Position numbers and translations under genes: made by a program
Part shown: piece by piece, positions 45,318-53,780 of the stretch
How positions within the stretch are numbered: the stretch's first letter is position 1
Layout: each line of letters begins with the position of its first letter
DNA from: G963668605 sp963668605
Lineage (GTDB): Bacteria; Acidobacteriota; Terriglobia; Bryobacterales; Bryobacteraceae
Assembly: GCA_963668605.1 (NCBI GenBank)
Contig: OY764903.1
Span: 3,844,001 to 3,908,000, forward strand
Direction of reading: 5' to 3'
DNA length: 64,000 bases
The notes under the pieces: model-generated
Database searches by the model: none
Told to the model about the DNA's origin: nothing
Seen by the model: the letters and a program-made list of their open reading frames with translations, nothing else

Positions 45318-45935
45318 TTACTTTTTCACGCTGACTTCCTTGAAATAGACCATCGATACCCCGTCGTGATTCTGGAGCCCGATGTAACCAACATCGGGGC
45401 GCGGCCCTCGAACCGGTTCGAACCACGCCTTGCGTGGCGGCACGGCCTGGCTACCCGTAAACTCATTCACCTTTTCGCCGTTGAGAAACACCGTCGTCTT
45501 CTGTCCGGCGAGCACGATGTCCATTGTGTTCCATTCGCCGGTGGGTTTCTGGGCACGCTTCATCGCTTTCGAGAGCGAGTAGATAGCGCCCGTGCAATGC
45601 CACTCGTCGCCGGCGGCGTCGATCTGCACTTCATAGCCGTTGTGCACGGCATACCAGGGATCCTTCGGTTTCTCCTGCAGGCGTATGAAGACGCCGGAAT
45701 TATCCTTGCTGCCCGTCGTCTTGAAAACGACGCGAATGGTCGCGTTGCCGAACTGCGCGCGATCGTAATAGAGCAGTCCCATGCCGCCCGTCGTCTTGAG
45801 CATCCCGTTCTCGACAACAATGCGGCCCGGTCCAACCATCGTCCAGCCGGTGAGGTCTTTTCCATTCCACAGCGGGGTCCAATCCGCACCGTAAGCGGCG
45901 GCGGCAAGGCACAGCGTCAACAGCAATCTTGTCAT
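45318..45935 (-). CDS. Secreted DUF1080 (3-keto-disaccharide hydrolase) protein
   Basis: A 205-residue protein with a signal peptide (MTRLLLTLCLAAAAYGA) and one DUF1080 domain: WTPLWNGKDLTGWTMVG, NSGVFIRLQEKP, YEVQIDAAG, GEWNTMDIVLAGQKTTVFLNG and IGLQNHDG. The family adopts a concanavalin-like fold, and some members cleave 3-keto-glycosides. Length is typical of one domain. It converges on the GT2 gene with only 3 bases between stop codons. The natural substrate is unknown. Confidence 0.88.
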   Translation of the reverse strand: MTRLLLTLCLAAAAYGADWTPLWNGKDLTGWTMVGPGRIVVENGMLKTTGGMGLLYYDRAQFGNATIRVVFKTTGSKDNSGVFIRLQEKPKDPWYAVHNGYEVQIDAAGDEWHCTGAIYSLSKAMKRAQKPTGEWNTMDIVLAGQKTTVFLNGEKVNEFTGSQAVPPRKAWFEPVRGPRPDVGYIGLQNHDGVSMVYFKEVSVKK

Positions 45936-46025
45936 TCAGCGGTTCTCCCGTAAATCCGATTGTACCCGCTCCCAAAAGACGCCGGGAAATGTCATAGGAT
46001 AAGTGAGTAGAGGAGGAATCAGACT

Positions 46026-47120
46026 TTGAAAAGATCCCTAGTGTTGGGCACGGTGCTGTGCCTCTCCGCAGTTGGTTTGAAGGCCGACTTCACTTACGAG
46101 CAATCCTCGCAGATCACCGGCGGCATGATGGCGGCAGCCATGAAAATGGCGGGAGCGTTCTCCAAGACGGCGCGCGAACCAATCAAAATGACCTTCATGG
46201 TGCAGGGCAACCGCATGGTAACCCTGAGCCGCGACAGCGCCAACATTACCGATCTCGACAAAGAGACAATCACCGACATCAACTTCCAAAAGAAGACTTA
46301 CTCCGTGATGACCTTCGCCCAGATGGCGCAGGCCATGCAGGAGATGGCTCAGAAGATGAAGCAGTCGGATGCGCAGGTCGACTTCAAAGCCTCAGTCAAG
46401 GACGGCGAGCAAACGAAGCTGATTAGCGGACTGAACACGAAACTCGTAATTCTGACCCTCGAAATGGAAAACACCGACCCCAAGACGGGTCAGAAAGGGA
46501 CGATGGTTGTCACGTCCGAAATGTGGATGGCGCCGACGGTGCCGGGCTATAACGAAGTCCGCGACTTTCACATGCGTATGGCAAAGAAGCTCAACTGGAC
46601 GCCGGGAGGCAGTGTCGGAGCTATGGGCGGAGCCGGAGTGGCTCAGGGCATGAAGGGTCTCTACACGGAAGCGGCCAAACTGGAAGGCGTGCCGGTGTTG
46701 CAGGTCACCCGCATGGGCATGAAGGGCGAGGCCTACGATCAGGCGAATGAACAAAAGGCCGCGTCGCAGAACGAGCGCGAGCAGTCCCCGAAGCCGAACG
46801 CGGGGGAAGCCGCCTCCAACCAGGCTGCCGGCCGTTTGGGTGGTGGATTGGCCGGAGGCGTTATGGGCGGCCTCGGCGGCCTGGGCGGCTTCGGCCGCAA
46901 GAAGAAGACCGAGCCCGCGAAAGAGCCCACGCCTCCTCCTCCACCGCCGCCCGTCGAGCAGGCGAAAGCCCAGCCGGCGCCTGCGGGAGCGCCCGGCTCC
47001 CTGATGGTCATGAACACTGAATTGAGCTCATTCGCCCCGTCCGCCGATGCCACCAAGTTCCAGGTGCCGGCCGGATTCAAACAGGTGGAGAGCGAGATGC
47101 TGAAGCGCTCGGGAAAGTGA
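46026..47120 (+). CDS. Exported DUF4412-like protein with low-complexity tail
   Basis: A 364-residue protein that begins with TTG at 46026, ten bases after GAGGAGGA. A signal peptide (KRSLVLGTVLCLSAVGLKA) is followed by a Met- and Gln-rich helical part (AQMAQAMQEMAQKMKQ) and then a beta-rich domain resembling DUF4412 (KLVILTLEMENTDPKT, SEMWMAPTVPGYNEVRDF). A glycine-rich stretch (RLGGGLAGGVMGGLGGLGG) and a proline run precede the C-terminus. It is the first gene of a three-gene operon, overlapping the next gene by 4 bases. Function unknown; likely periplasmic. Confidence 0.7.
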   Translation: MKRSLVLGTVLCLSAVGLKADFTYEQSSQITGGMMAAAMKMAGAFSKTAREPIKMTFMVQGNRMVTLSRDSANITDLDKETITDINFQKKTYSVMTFAQMAQAMQEMAQKMKQSDAQVDFKASVKDGEQTKLISGLNTKLVILTLEMENTDPKTGQKGTMVVTSEMWMAPTVPGYNEVRDFHMRMAKKLNWTPGGSVGAMGGAGVAQGMKGLYTEAAKLEGVPVLQVTRMGMKGEAYDQANEQKAASQNEREQSPKPNAGEAASNQAAGRLGGGLAGGVMGGLGGLGGFGRKKKTEPAKEPTPPPPPPPVEQAKAQPAPAGAPGSLMVMNTELSSFAPSADATKFQVPAGFKQVESEMLKRSGK

Positions 47121-47977
47121 CGCGGACGATAGACCTGATGAACTACCATTTCAAACAATCCATCTGCAACGAGTCCTTCAAGGACTGGTCCTTCGACGAT
47201 GCCTGCAAGTGCATCCGCAAAGCGGGCTACGAAGGAATCGAGATCGCACCGTTCACTCTCGCCGAAGATCCCGTGGACATCAGTGCCGAACAGCGGCGTC
47301 AGTACCGCTCGATCATCGCCTCCGAGGGACTGATTTTCGCCGGCTTGCACTGGCTGATGGTCTCGCCGAAAGGGCTGCACGTCTCGACTCCGGACGCGGC
47401 GCTGCGCGAGCGCAGTTGGAATCACATCCGCCACCTGATCGACCTGTGCGCCGACCTGGGCCCGGGCGGCGTTATGGTTTTCGGCTCACCGCAGCAGCGC
47501 TGCACTTGCGGTGGCCTGAACCGCGCCGAAGCGACGAAGAATTACGTGGACGGCATGGCGGGGATTGCGCCCCATGCCATGGAACGCGGGGTCACAGTGC
47601 TTGTCGAGGCGCTGCCCGCCAACCAGTGCGACGTCGTGCTGACTCTCGACGAAGCCGCTGAGATCGTGAATCAAATCAATAGTCCCGCCATCCGCACCAT
47701 GTTCGACGTCCACAATGCGGTGGACGAACACGAACCCCACGACGTGCTGGTCGACCGCCACTTCGATCTGATCCGGCACGTCCACATCAACGAACTCGAC
47801 GGTCGTCACCCGGGCATGGGCGACTACGACTTCAAGCCTCTCTTCGCGACCTTGAAACGGCGCAATTTTGAAGGTTGGGTTTCGCTGGAGGTGTTTGACT
47901 TCACGCCGGGCGCGGAGAGGATCGCCAACGAATCGCTGCGCTTCGTCGAATCCGAAATCGCGAAGCTGGACGCATGA
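47117..47977 (+). CDS. Sugar phosphate isomerase/epimerase-like TIM-barrel protein
   Basis: A 286-residue protein of the xylose isomerase-like (AP endonuclease 2) barrel family. It may start at GTG 47117, overlapping the previous stop, or at ATG 47138. Visible landmarks are YEGIEIAPFTL, LVEALPANQCDV (metal Glu), MFDVHNAVDEHEPHD (Asp, His), IRHVHINELDG (His) and WVSLEVFDFTPG (Glu), the metal-binding set. It should isomerise or epimerise a sugar or ketose, like D-tagatose 3-epimerase or hydroxypyruvate isomerase. Its stop overlaps the ATG of the NAD-dependent epimerase, which supports a joint sugar pathway. Confidence 0.85.
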   Translation: MTRTIDLMNYHFKQSICNESFKDWSFDDACKCIRKAGYEGIEIAPFTLAEDPVDISAEQRRQYRSIIASEGLIFAGLHWLMVSPKGLHVSTPDAALRERSWNHIRHLIDLCADLGPGGVMVFGSPQQRCTCGGLNRAEATKNYVDGMAGIAPHAMERGVTVLVEALPANQCDVVLTLDEAAEIVNQINSPAIRTMFDVHNAVDEHEPHDVLVDRHFDLIRHVHINELDGRHPGMGDYDFKPLFATLKRRNFEGWVSLEVFDFTPGAERIANESLRFVESEIAKLDA

Positions 47978-48912
47978 GCAAATACGTCGTCACGGGAGGA
48001 GCCGGGTTCATCGGCTCCGCGCTGGTCCGGACTCTGTTGCGCGAAGGCGCGGACAAGGTCCACGTCATCGACAATCTATCGTCGGGCAAGGAAGCAAATC
48101 TCGCGGAGGTGGCTTCGCGAGTCGTGCTGCACCGAGTCGACATCCGTCGCTATGACGAGATCGCACCCTTGCTGACGGATGCCGATACGGTGTTTCACCT
48201 CGCAGCAATTCCGTCCGTTCCGCGCTCGATCCGCGAACCGGTGCCGTCACACGAGACAAATATCGATGGAACGTTCAATGTCTTCCGCGCCTGTGCGGAA
48301 GCGAAAGCGCGGCGCGTAGTTTATGCCGCTTCGTCCTCGGCCTACGGCGATACCGAAGTGCTGCCAAAGGTGGAGACGATGGTTCCGAATCCGAAATCTC
48401 CTTATGCGGCGCAGAAGTTGATGGGCGAGTATTACGCCCGCGTGTTTTACTCCTGCTTCGGACTCGAGACCCTGTCGTTACGCTTCTTCAACGTCTATGG
48501 ACCGCGCCAGGATCCGTCGAGCCCCTATTCGGGCGTGCTATCGCTGTTCATGCGCGCGCTGATCGAGCGGCATCCGCCGGTGATCTTCGGCGACGGCGAA
48601 CAATCGCGCGACTTCACGTACGTCGAGGATGTCGCGGAACTTTGCCTGAAGGCCTCGCGCGCACCGGACGTGGCCGGCAAAATGTATAACGCCGGAAACG
48701 GCGGACGCTTTACCCTCAACCAAATCTGGAACTCGCTGCAGCGCATCGAAGGCGTGTCCATGCCGCCCGTTTACGGTCCGCCGCGCGAGGGCGATGTGCG
48801 CGATTCGCAGGCGGACACCGCGGCCGCCATTCGCGACCTGGGCCATGCACCGCGCTTCACTCTGGAAGATGGCTTGCGGCGCACGTTGATCTGGTACAAA
48901 TCGAATACGTAG
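47974..48912 (+). CDS. NAD-dependent sugar epimerase/dehydratase (extended SDR)
   Basis: A 312-residue enzyme with GGAGFIGSALVRTL at the start (TGxxGxxG cofactor motif), HLAAIPSVPRSI, the catalytic S-Y-K triad in YAASSSAYGD and SPYAAQKLMGE, and RFFNVYGPRQDPSSPYSG. This is the UDP-glucose 4-epimerase or related type. It should act on a nucleotide sugar in the cytosol. Its ATG overlaps the isomerase stop by 4 bases. The specific sugar cannot be decided from the sequence. Confidence 0.9.
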   Translation: MSKYVVTGGAGFIGSALVRTLLREGADKVHVIDNLSSGKEANLAEVASRVVLHRVDIRRYDEIAPLLTDADTVFHLAAIPSVPRSIREPVPSHETNIDGTFNVFRACAEAKARRVVYAASSSAYGDTEVLPKVETMVPNPKSPYAAQKLMGEYYARVFYSCFGLETLSLRFFNVYGPRQDPSSPYSGVLSLFMRALIERHPPVIFGDGEQSRDFTYVEDVAELCLKASRAPDVAGKMYNAGNGGRFTLNQIWNSLQRIEGVSMPPVYGPPREGDVRDSQADTAAAIRDLGHAPRFTLEDGLRRTLIWYKSNT

Positions 48913-48931
48913 CCGCGAAAGAATTAAGTAG

Positions 48932-48968
48932 GCGCCTCCGGCCGCTACTGCTCCCGGCACCGTTTGGG
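48932..48968 (-). repeat. Dispersed GC-rich repeat, copy C
   Basis: On the plus strand CTCCGG, CCGCTACTG, then CTCCCGGCACCGTTT. It agrees with copy B at 26 of 31 core positions. A less perfect, inverted copy D begins at 48990 (GTGCCCGGAGCGGCGAGCGA). GGCCGCTACTGC at 48940-48951 recurs at 49040-49051. Confidence 0.6.
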
Positions 48969-48989
48969 GTTTCGAACGTCAATCCTTCC

Positions 48990-49018
48990 AACCGTGCCCG
49001 GAGCGGCGAGCGACGGAA
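48990..49018 (+). repeat. Dispersed GC-rich repeat, diverged copy D
   Basis: It reads GTGCCCGGAGCGGCGAGCGA then CGGAAAG, similar to copy A and inverted relative to copy C. With C it could form a long, imperfect hairpin between the epimerase and dipeptidase genes, which converge here. Confidence 0.45.
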
Positions 49019-49044
49019 AGCAAACGGGACACGCGACGTGGCCG

Positions 49045-50235
49045 CTACTGCGCGGCGATCTTCTCGGCCTGCCGCATCACGCGCAGGAAGTTCCCTCCGT
49101 AGATCTTGCCGATATCCTCGGCCGAGTAGCCTTTCTCCATCAGGGCGCGTGTCAAGTTCGGAAATTTTGAGACGTCATCGAGTCCTTCCGGCACGCAGTC
49201 GACCCCATCGAAATCGCTGCCGATGCCGACGAAATCGACACCGGCGATCTTGACGACGTGATCGATATGGGCGACCACATCCGCCAGCGTGGCGCGCGGC
49301 ATCTTGGCGTTGATCGCGTCCGCGGCTTTCCTGCGCTCTGCCGCAGGCAGCGCCTTCACTTGTTTCGCGAACTCGCGATTCGTCCATGCGGAAGCGTCGG
49401 CGGATCGCTGCGAGAGGAATTCGCAGCCAAAATTGATTTGCACGACGCCGCCTTTCTTCGCGAGCGCCTGGATCATCTCGTCGGTCATGTTGCGAGGGAT
49501 ATTCGACAGGGCGCGGCAGGACGAGTGCGAGGCGAGCGGCGGCGCCTTCGAGACCTCGAGCACATCCCAAAATGTCTTGTCGGCGACGTGCGAAATATCG
49601 ACCATCATGCCCAAGCGGTTCATCTCGCGGATCACATCCTTGCCGAACCCGGTCAGCCCGTTATGGCGCTTCACCTCGGGATCGTCGATGTCGCCGGAGG
49701 AGTCTGCCCAGTTGTTGGTATTGCTGTGGGTCAGTGTCATGTAGCGCACGCCGAGCGCGTAGAAATCCCGCAGATAGCGCAGATTGTCCTCGATCGCGTG
49801 GCCACCCTCAAGGCCGATCAGTGCCGCGATCTTACCCTCATTGGAAGCGTCGATGATGTCATCGGCATACGTCGCGAGAGCGATTTCATTGGGATGCTTC
49901 GCGACGATATCGTGCCGAATCGTGTCGATCATGTCGAGGGCGCGCTGTGCCGCGTGCCCCTCCTTCGCATACTTTGCTCCGACATAAGCTGCGAAGACCA
50001 CCGCATCCACGCCACCGGCCTTCAGGCGCGGAATGTCGGTGTGGCCCTTCTCACGCTTCAGGCCCAGGTCGAGCCCCTTGACCGTCTCGTCGGTAACGTC
50101 GTTATGCGTGTCGATGAGAATCGCGGCGCCATGAACGGCCATCAGGTCGGGATGCTCGGGCGCTCCGGCCGGTTTCTGCCGCCCGCACGCGCACAACAGC
50201 GCGCACAGAACAACGGTTCCCAGAATAATCCTCAC
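49045..50235 (-). CDS. Lipoprotein membrane dipeptidase (M19)
   Basis: A 396-residue protein with a lipoprotein signal (VLCALLCACGRQ, lipidated Cys in the second LCAC). The M19 renal-dipeptidase landmarks are ILIDTHNDVTDE, LIGLEGGHAIEDN (Glu), DISHVADKTFWDV (His), ASHSSCRALSNIPRN (His) and VGIGSDFDGVD (Asp). It should cleave dipeptides, including D-amino acid forms, with two zinc ions on the outside of the inner membrane or in the outer membrane. The GTG start overlaps the M1 gene's stop (GTGA), so they are co-translated; together they digest peptides. Confidence 0.92.
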   Translation of the reverse strand: MRIILGTVVLCALLCACGRQKPAGAPEHPDLMAVHGAAILIDTHNDVTDETVKGLDLGLKREKGHTDIPRLKAGGVDAVVFAAYVGAKYAKEGHAAQRALDMIDTIRHDIVAKHPNEIALATYADDIIDASNEGKIAALIGLEGGHAIEDNLRYLRDFYALGVRYMTLTHSNTNNWADSSGDIDDPEVKRHNGLTGFGKDVIREMNRLGMMVDISHVADKTFWDVLEVSKAPPLASHSSCRALSNIPRNMTDEMIQALAKKGGVVQINFGCEFLSQRSADASAWTNREFAKQVKALPAAERRKAADAINAKMPRATLADVVAHIDHVVKIAGVDFVGIGSDFDGVDCVPEGLDDVSKFPNLTRALMEKGYSAEDIGKIYGGNFLRVMRQAEKIAAQ

Positions 50236-52127
50236 TTGTTCTCCAGTTCTTTGGTCAATATCTCGGTGACGCTCGCCGCCGAGATGGGATGGTAGCCGGA
50301 CTTGGCTTTCGCGAAGATGGCCTCGGCGCGGCGGTGCCCTTCGGGCGTCTTGACCAGTTCTTCGTAAAGCGGCTTGAGGAATTTGCGGCGGCCCACGGAG
50401 ATGAGAAAGTTTTCCACCTTTCGGTCGGCCGCACTATAACCGTTGCGCGTGGCCAGCAGCAGCCACTGCGCAAGGATCTCGGCGTTGCCGCTTTCGGTGA
50501 GGTGGAAGCGCGCGTCGAGATCCGCCATGCGGCCGGCATCGATCTGGTTGGAGTCGAAGAACAGCAGGAAATGAAGCCACTCCTGTGTGGTCCAGCCGGC
50601 GGTCTGCAGATTGGCTGTGGCCAGTTCGCGTTTGAACCAGCGCCGGGCCTGCCCGCGCACTTTCTCAAACGCATCGGAGGAGGGCTGAGCCGCGCCGGCC
50701 GGTAAGCCGGGCTGGAAGATCCAATCCTGCCAGGGAATACGCGCGGCGATCGGCTTGTTCCTGTCGAGCAGGTTCTCCTTGAGGTAGTCGATGAATTGCT
50801 GCGTCGTGATGCTTTGAAAGGCAAAGTGGTCGAAGTAGCCACGGATAAAGTTGTCGAAGCGCTCACGCCCGAAGTTCTCCTCCAACGTGCGCAGGAACAG
50901 GGCGCCTTTCACGTAAGGAATCTCGGTCATTCCCTCGTCGGGATCGCGGCCCGCCAGATCGACGTAGAGGATCTGGTCGGGCTCGGGCAGATCGCGAAGA
51001 TTGCGGTCGAGCGTCTCGCGGCCGAGCACCGCCTCCATGCTCGCCCGGCGCTTACCGTAGAGCTTCTCCTGAATACGCAGTTCAATGTAGGTGGTAAAGC
51101 CTTCGTTCAGCCAGAAGTCGCGCCACGTAGCATTGGTCACCAGGTTGCCCGACCAGGAATGCGCGAGTTCGTGGGAGATCAGCGAGACCAGGCTCTTGTC
51201 GCCGGCGATCACGGTCGGCGTGGCAAATGTCAGCTTCGGATTCTCCATACCGCCAAACGGGAAGCTGGGCGGCAACACGAGAATGTCATAGCGGCCCCAA
51301 CGATACGGGCCGAACAACGTCTCGGCCGCTTCGATCATCTTCTCGGTATCCTCAAACTCCTTGGCCGCCTTGTCGATCACCGGCCGCTCGGCGTAGATGC
51401 CGGCGCGCTCGCTCACCGGATGGAAGACGAGATCGCCGACCGCCAGAGCCATCAGATACGAGGGAATTGCGAGCGGCATATGAAAGGCGAACTCGCCGCT
51501 ACGCCGTGCCTTCGGATCGTTCTCCGCGCTCATCAATGCCAGCAGGGCCTGCGGCGTGCGCACGCGAGCATCATAGGTGAAACGCACAGCCGGCGAATCC
51601 TGCAACGGAATCCAACTGCGCGCGTGTATCGCCTGCGATTGCGTGAAGAGAAAGGGATGGCTCTTGCCGGCCGTCTGCGCGGGATCGAGCCACTGCAAGC
51701 CGGACGCGTTCGGACTGGTGGAATAATGTACGCGTACGCGTGTCGTAGCCGGCGTGATCTCGACGCTGAGTGGTGCGCCGAGATACTCGTGCGCGGGGCC
51801 AAGATGAAAGACGGCGTCCTTGAAGTCGCCGCCGCTGGAGATCTCGGCCTTGTCGATGACGAGGTCGCGCGTGTCGAGAATCAGCGGCGCAGCTCCGGCG
51901 TCGAGCGCATGTTCAATGGTGAGCGTGGCCACGCCTTCCAGGATCTTCTTGGCAAAATTCACATCGCATTCCAGATCGAGGTGCCGAACACGCACCTTGC
52001 CGGGCTGGGAGTAAGAATGGAGATCACTATTCATGTTCATGGGTTTGGGCTCCTCAGCCGGTTTGCGCGACACGCAGGAGACCAGCAGAAGGCACGCTCC
52101 GGCGGCGGACGTGGCGCGGCGGTTCAT
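50232..52127 (-). CDS. Lipoprotein M1-family aminopeptidase
   Basis: A 631-residue enzyme from ATG 52127. A longer open frame to 52304 runs antisense through no gene and into alkA and is rejected. The lipoprotein signal is AAGACLLLVSCVSRK. M1 motifs: GGMENPKLTFATP and HELAHSWSGN with NEGFTTYIE supplying the third zinc ligand. Similarity is greatest to leukotriene A4 hydrolase-type M1 peptidases, including the C-terminal helical domain (about 480-631). It removes N-terminal residues from peptides outside the cytoplasm. The M19 dipeptidase gene follows with a 4-base overlap. Confidence 0.92.
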   Translation of the reverse strand: MNRRATSAAGACLLLVSCVSRKPAEEPKPMNMNSDLHSYSQPGKVRVRHLDLECDVNFAKKILEGVATLTIEHALDAGAAPLILDTRDLVIDKAEISSGGDFKDAVFHLGPAHEYLGAPLSVEITPATTRVRVHYSTSPNASGLQWLDPAQTAGKSHPFLFTQSQAIHARSWIPLQDSPAVRFTYDARVRTPQALLALMSAENDPKARRSGEFAFHMPLAIPSYLMALAVGDLVFHPVSERAGIYAERPVIDKAAKEFEDTEKMIEAAETLFGPYRWGRYDILVLPPSFPFGGMENPKLTFATPTVIAGDKSLVSLISHELAHSWSGNLVTNATWRDFWLNEGFTTYIELRIQEKLYGKRRASMEAVLGRETLDRNLRDLPEPDQILYVDLAGRDPDEGMTEIPYVKGALFLRTLEENFGRERFDNFIRGYFDHFAFQSITTQQFIDYLKENLLDRNKPIAARIPWQDWIFQPGLPAGAAQPSSDAFEKVRGQARRWFKRELATANLQTAGWTTQEWLHFLLFFDSNQIDAGRMADLDARFHLTESGNAEILAQWLLLATRNGYSAADRKVENFLISVGRRKFLKPLYEELVKTPEGHRRAEAIFAKAKSGYHPISAASVTEILTKELENK

Positions 52128-52131
52128 ATCC

Positions 52132-52737
52132 TCAAAGTCCAGCCTTATCTTCCAGGCTGCGCCACAAATACCAGCTTGCGACAGAACAGTATGGATGCCA
52201 GCCTTCGGCCATGCGATCGATATCCGCGGGCGCGGGAAGCGCTTCAAAGCCGTATGCCTTCTTGATGGCGACACGGATGCCGAGGTCGCCGCTCGGCAGC
52301 ACATTTGTGCGCTGGAGCCCGAAGATCAGAAACATATGGACGGTCCACGGGCCGATGCCTTTGACGCTGGTGAGCGCCTCCATGACGTGCTCGTCTGGCA
52401 ACCGCTCTAACGCCGCGAAGTCGATCTCACCGGAGGCGGTCTTTTCGGCCAGATCGCGCACGTAGGCGACCTTCTGCTGGGAAAGGCCGAGCACGCGCAT
52501 CTCTTCCGGCGCGAGCCGCAGCACCGCCTTCGGCGTCAACTCGCCACCGCCGCAAGCGGCTTCGAGACGCTTGTAAATAGTGGCTGCTGCCTTGCCGCTC
52601 AACTGCTGGCCGACAATCGAGCGAACCAAGGTCTCATAGCGCGGCGGGCTATACTCAATGCGATAGGGCCCCACGCGTTCGATGATGCCGCGCAGGACCG
52701 GATCGGACTTCTTCAGGTGCAAAATGGCTTTACGCAT
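52132..52737 (-). CDS. alkA: DNA-3-methyladenine glycosylase II (AlkA/HhH-GPD)
   Basis: A 201-residue base-excision repair enzyme with a helix-hairpin-helix GPD motif: LTSVKGIGPWTVHMFLIFGL then LPSGDLGIRVAI, in which the Asp is catalytic. The N-terminal part ETLVRSIVGQQLSGKAAATIY is also typical. It removes alkylated bases such as 3-methyladenine. The protein is shorter than E. coli AlkA because it lacks the N-terminal beta domain. It is followed 5 bases later by the M1 aminopeptidase gene. Confidence 0.92.
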   Translation of the reverse strand: MRKAILHLKKSDPVLRGIIERVGPYRIEYSPPRYETLVRSIVGQQLSGKAAATIYKRLEAACGGGELTPKAVLRLAPEEMRVLGLSQQKVAYVRDLAEKTASGEIDFAALERLPDEHVMEALTSVKGIGPWTVHMFLIFGLQRTNVLPSGDLGIRVAIKKAYGFEALPAPADIDRMAEGWHPYCSVASWYLWRSLEDKAGL

Positions 52738-52775
52738 GGAACACGATGACTCCGCGGTGCATCTTTAAAGATTGT

Positions 52776-53741
52776 ATGAGATTGTTCACAGTCATGCTTT
52801 TGACTCTGATTCCCGCCTTGGCGCTCCGGGCCCAGGCGCCACCCGCCCCGCAAGAGGAATTGCCGCCTGCGATCTCGGTGGACGTCAACGTGGTCAACGT
52901 AGTCTTCAGCGTACGCGACAAGAAAGGCGCGCTGCAAAGTAAACTGGCCAAGGAGGACTTCACTGTCTTTGACGACGGTAAGCCACAGACGCCAAAGACC
53001 TTTACGCGCGAAACGGATCTGCCGCTTACCATCGGACTATTGGTGGACGTCAGCCGCAGCCAGGAAAACCTGATCGACGTGGAGCGCCGCGCGGCGAGCC
53101 AGTTTTTTAACCAGGTACTGCGCAAGAAGGACATGGCGTTCCTGATCAGTTTCGGCTCTGAGGCCGAGTTGCTTCAGGATTTCACCAACTCCGGCCGCCT
53201 GTTACAGGACGGGTTGAACGAGATGCGCCTGAGCGTTTCGAGCAGCGGCCTGCATCCCGGCCCTGTCCCCACAGCGGACCGCCAGCGCGGAACCATCCTC
53301 TTCGATGCCGTCTACCTCGCCGCGACGGAAAAACTGAAAAGCGAGGTGGGCCGCAAGGTGATCGTTCTGATCACCGACGGTGGCGAACAGGGCAGCCGGA
53401 TCACGCGCGACAAAGCGATCGAGGCGGCGCAAAAGTCGGATGCGATCATCTACAGCGTCTATTACGCCGACCCCATATTTGGCCGCATGTATGGTTACAG
53501 CGGCGACGAGGGACTCCTGAAACGCCTGTCAGAGGAGACCGGCGGCCGCGTGCTGCACGTCGACAGGAAGCATACGCTGCAGGATATCTTTGACCAGATC
53601 CAGGAGGAGATGCGCAGCCAATACGTGCTGAGTTACAGCCCGTCGAACTCCGCAGGCGGCGGATCCTTCCACCGCCTTGAAATCCGGCCCAACGACAAGG
53701 ATTTGAAGGTGCAAGCGCGCAGGGGTTACTATACGCGATAA
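52776..53741 (+). CDS. Secreted VWFA-related domain protein
   Basis: A 321-residue protein from ATG 52776, which gives a clean signal peptide (MRLFTVMLLTLIPALALRAQ); the ATG at 52746 adds ten residues. An acidobacterial VWFA-related layout follows: an N-terminal beta part (VNVVNVVFSVRDKKGALQSKLA, DFTVFDDGKPQ) and a von Willebrand A domain with TIGLLVDVSRSQENLID (MIDAS DxSxS), LISFGSEAEL and VIVLITDGGEQGS. It binds a metal and a partner protein in the periplasm or outside. Many paralogues exist in Acidobacteria; role unknown. Confidence 0.88.
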   Translation: MRLFTVMLLTLIPALALRAQAPPAPQEELPPAISVDVNVVNVVFSVRDKKGALQSKLAKEDFTVFDDGKPQTPKTFTRETDLPLTIGLLVDVSRSQENLIDVERRAASQFFNQVLRKKDMAFLISFGSEAELLQDFTNSGRLLQDGLNEMRLSVSSSGLHPGPVPTADRQRGTILFDAVYLAATEKLKSEVGRKVIVLITDGGEQGSRITRDKAIEAAQKSDAIIYSVYYADPIFGRMYGYSGDEGLLKRLSEETGGRVLHVDRKHTLQDIFDQIQEEMRSQYVLSYSPSNSAGGGSFHRLEIRPNDKDLKVQARRGYYTR

Positions 53742-53780
53742 GATGGGCGGCGAACCAAACCGGACCACGGAGACCAAGAA

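Noticed and set aside
52128..52304. N-terminal extension of the M1 aminopeptidase
   Set aside because: It runs into alkA and precedes the proper lipoprotein signal, which begins at 52127.
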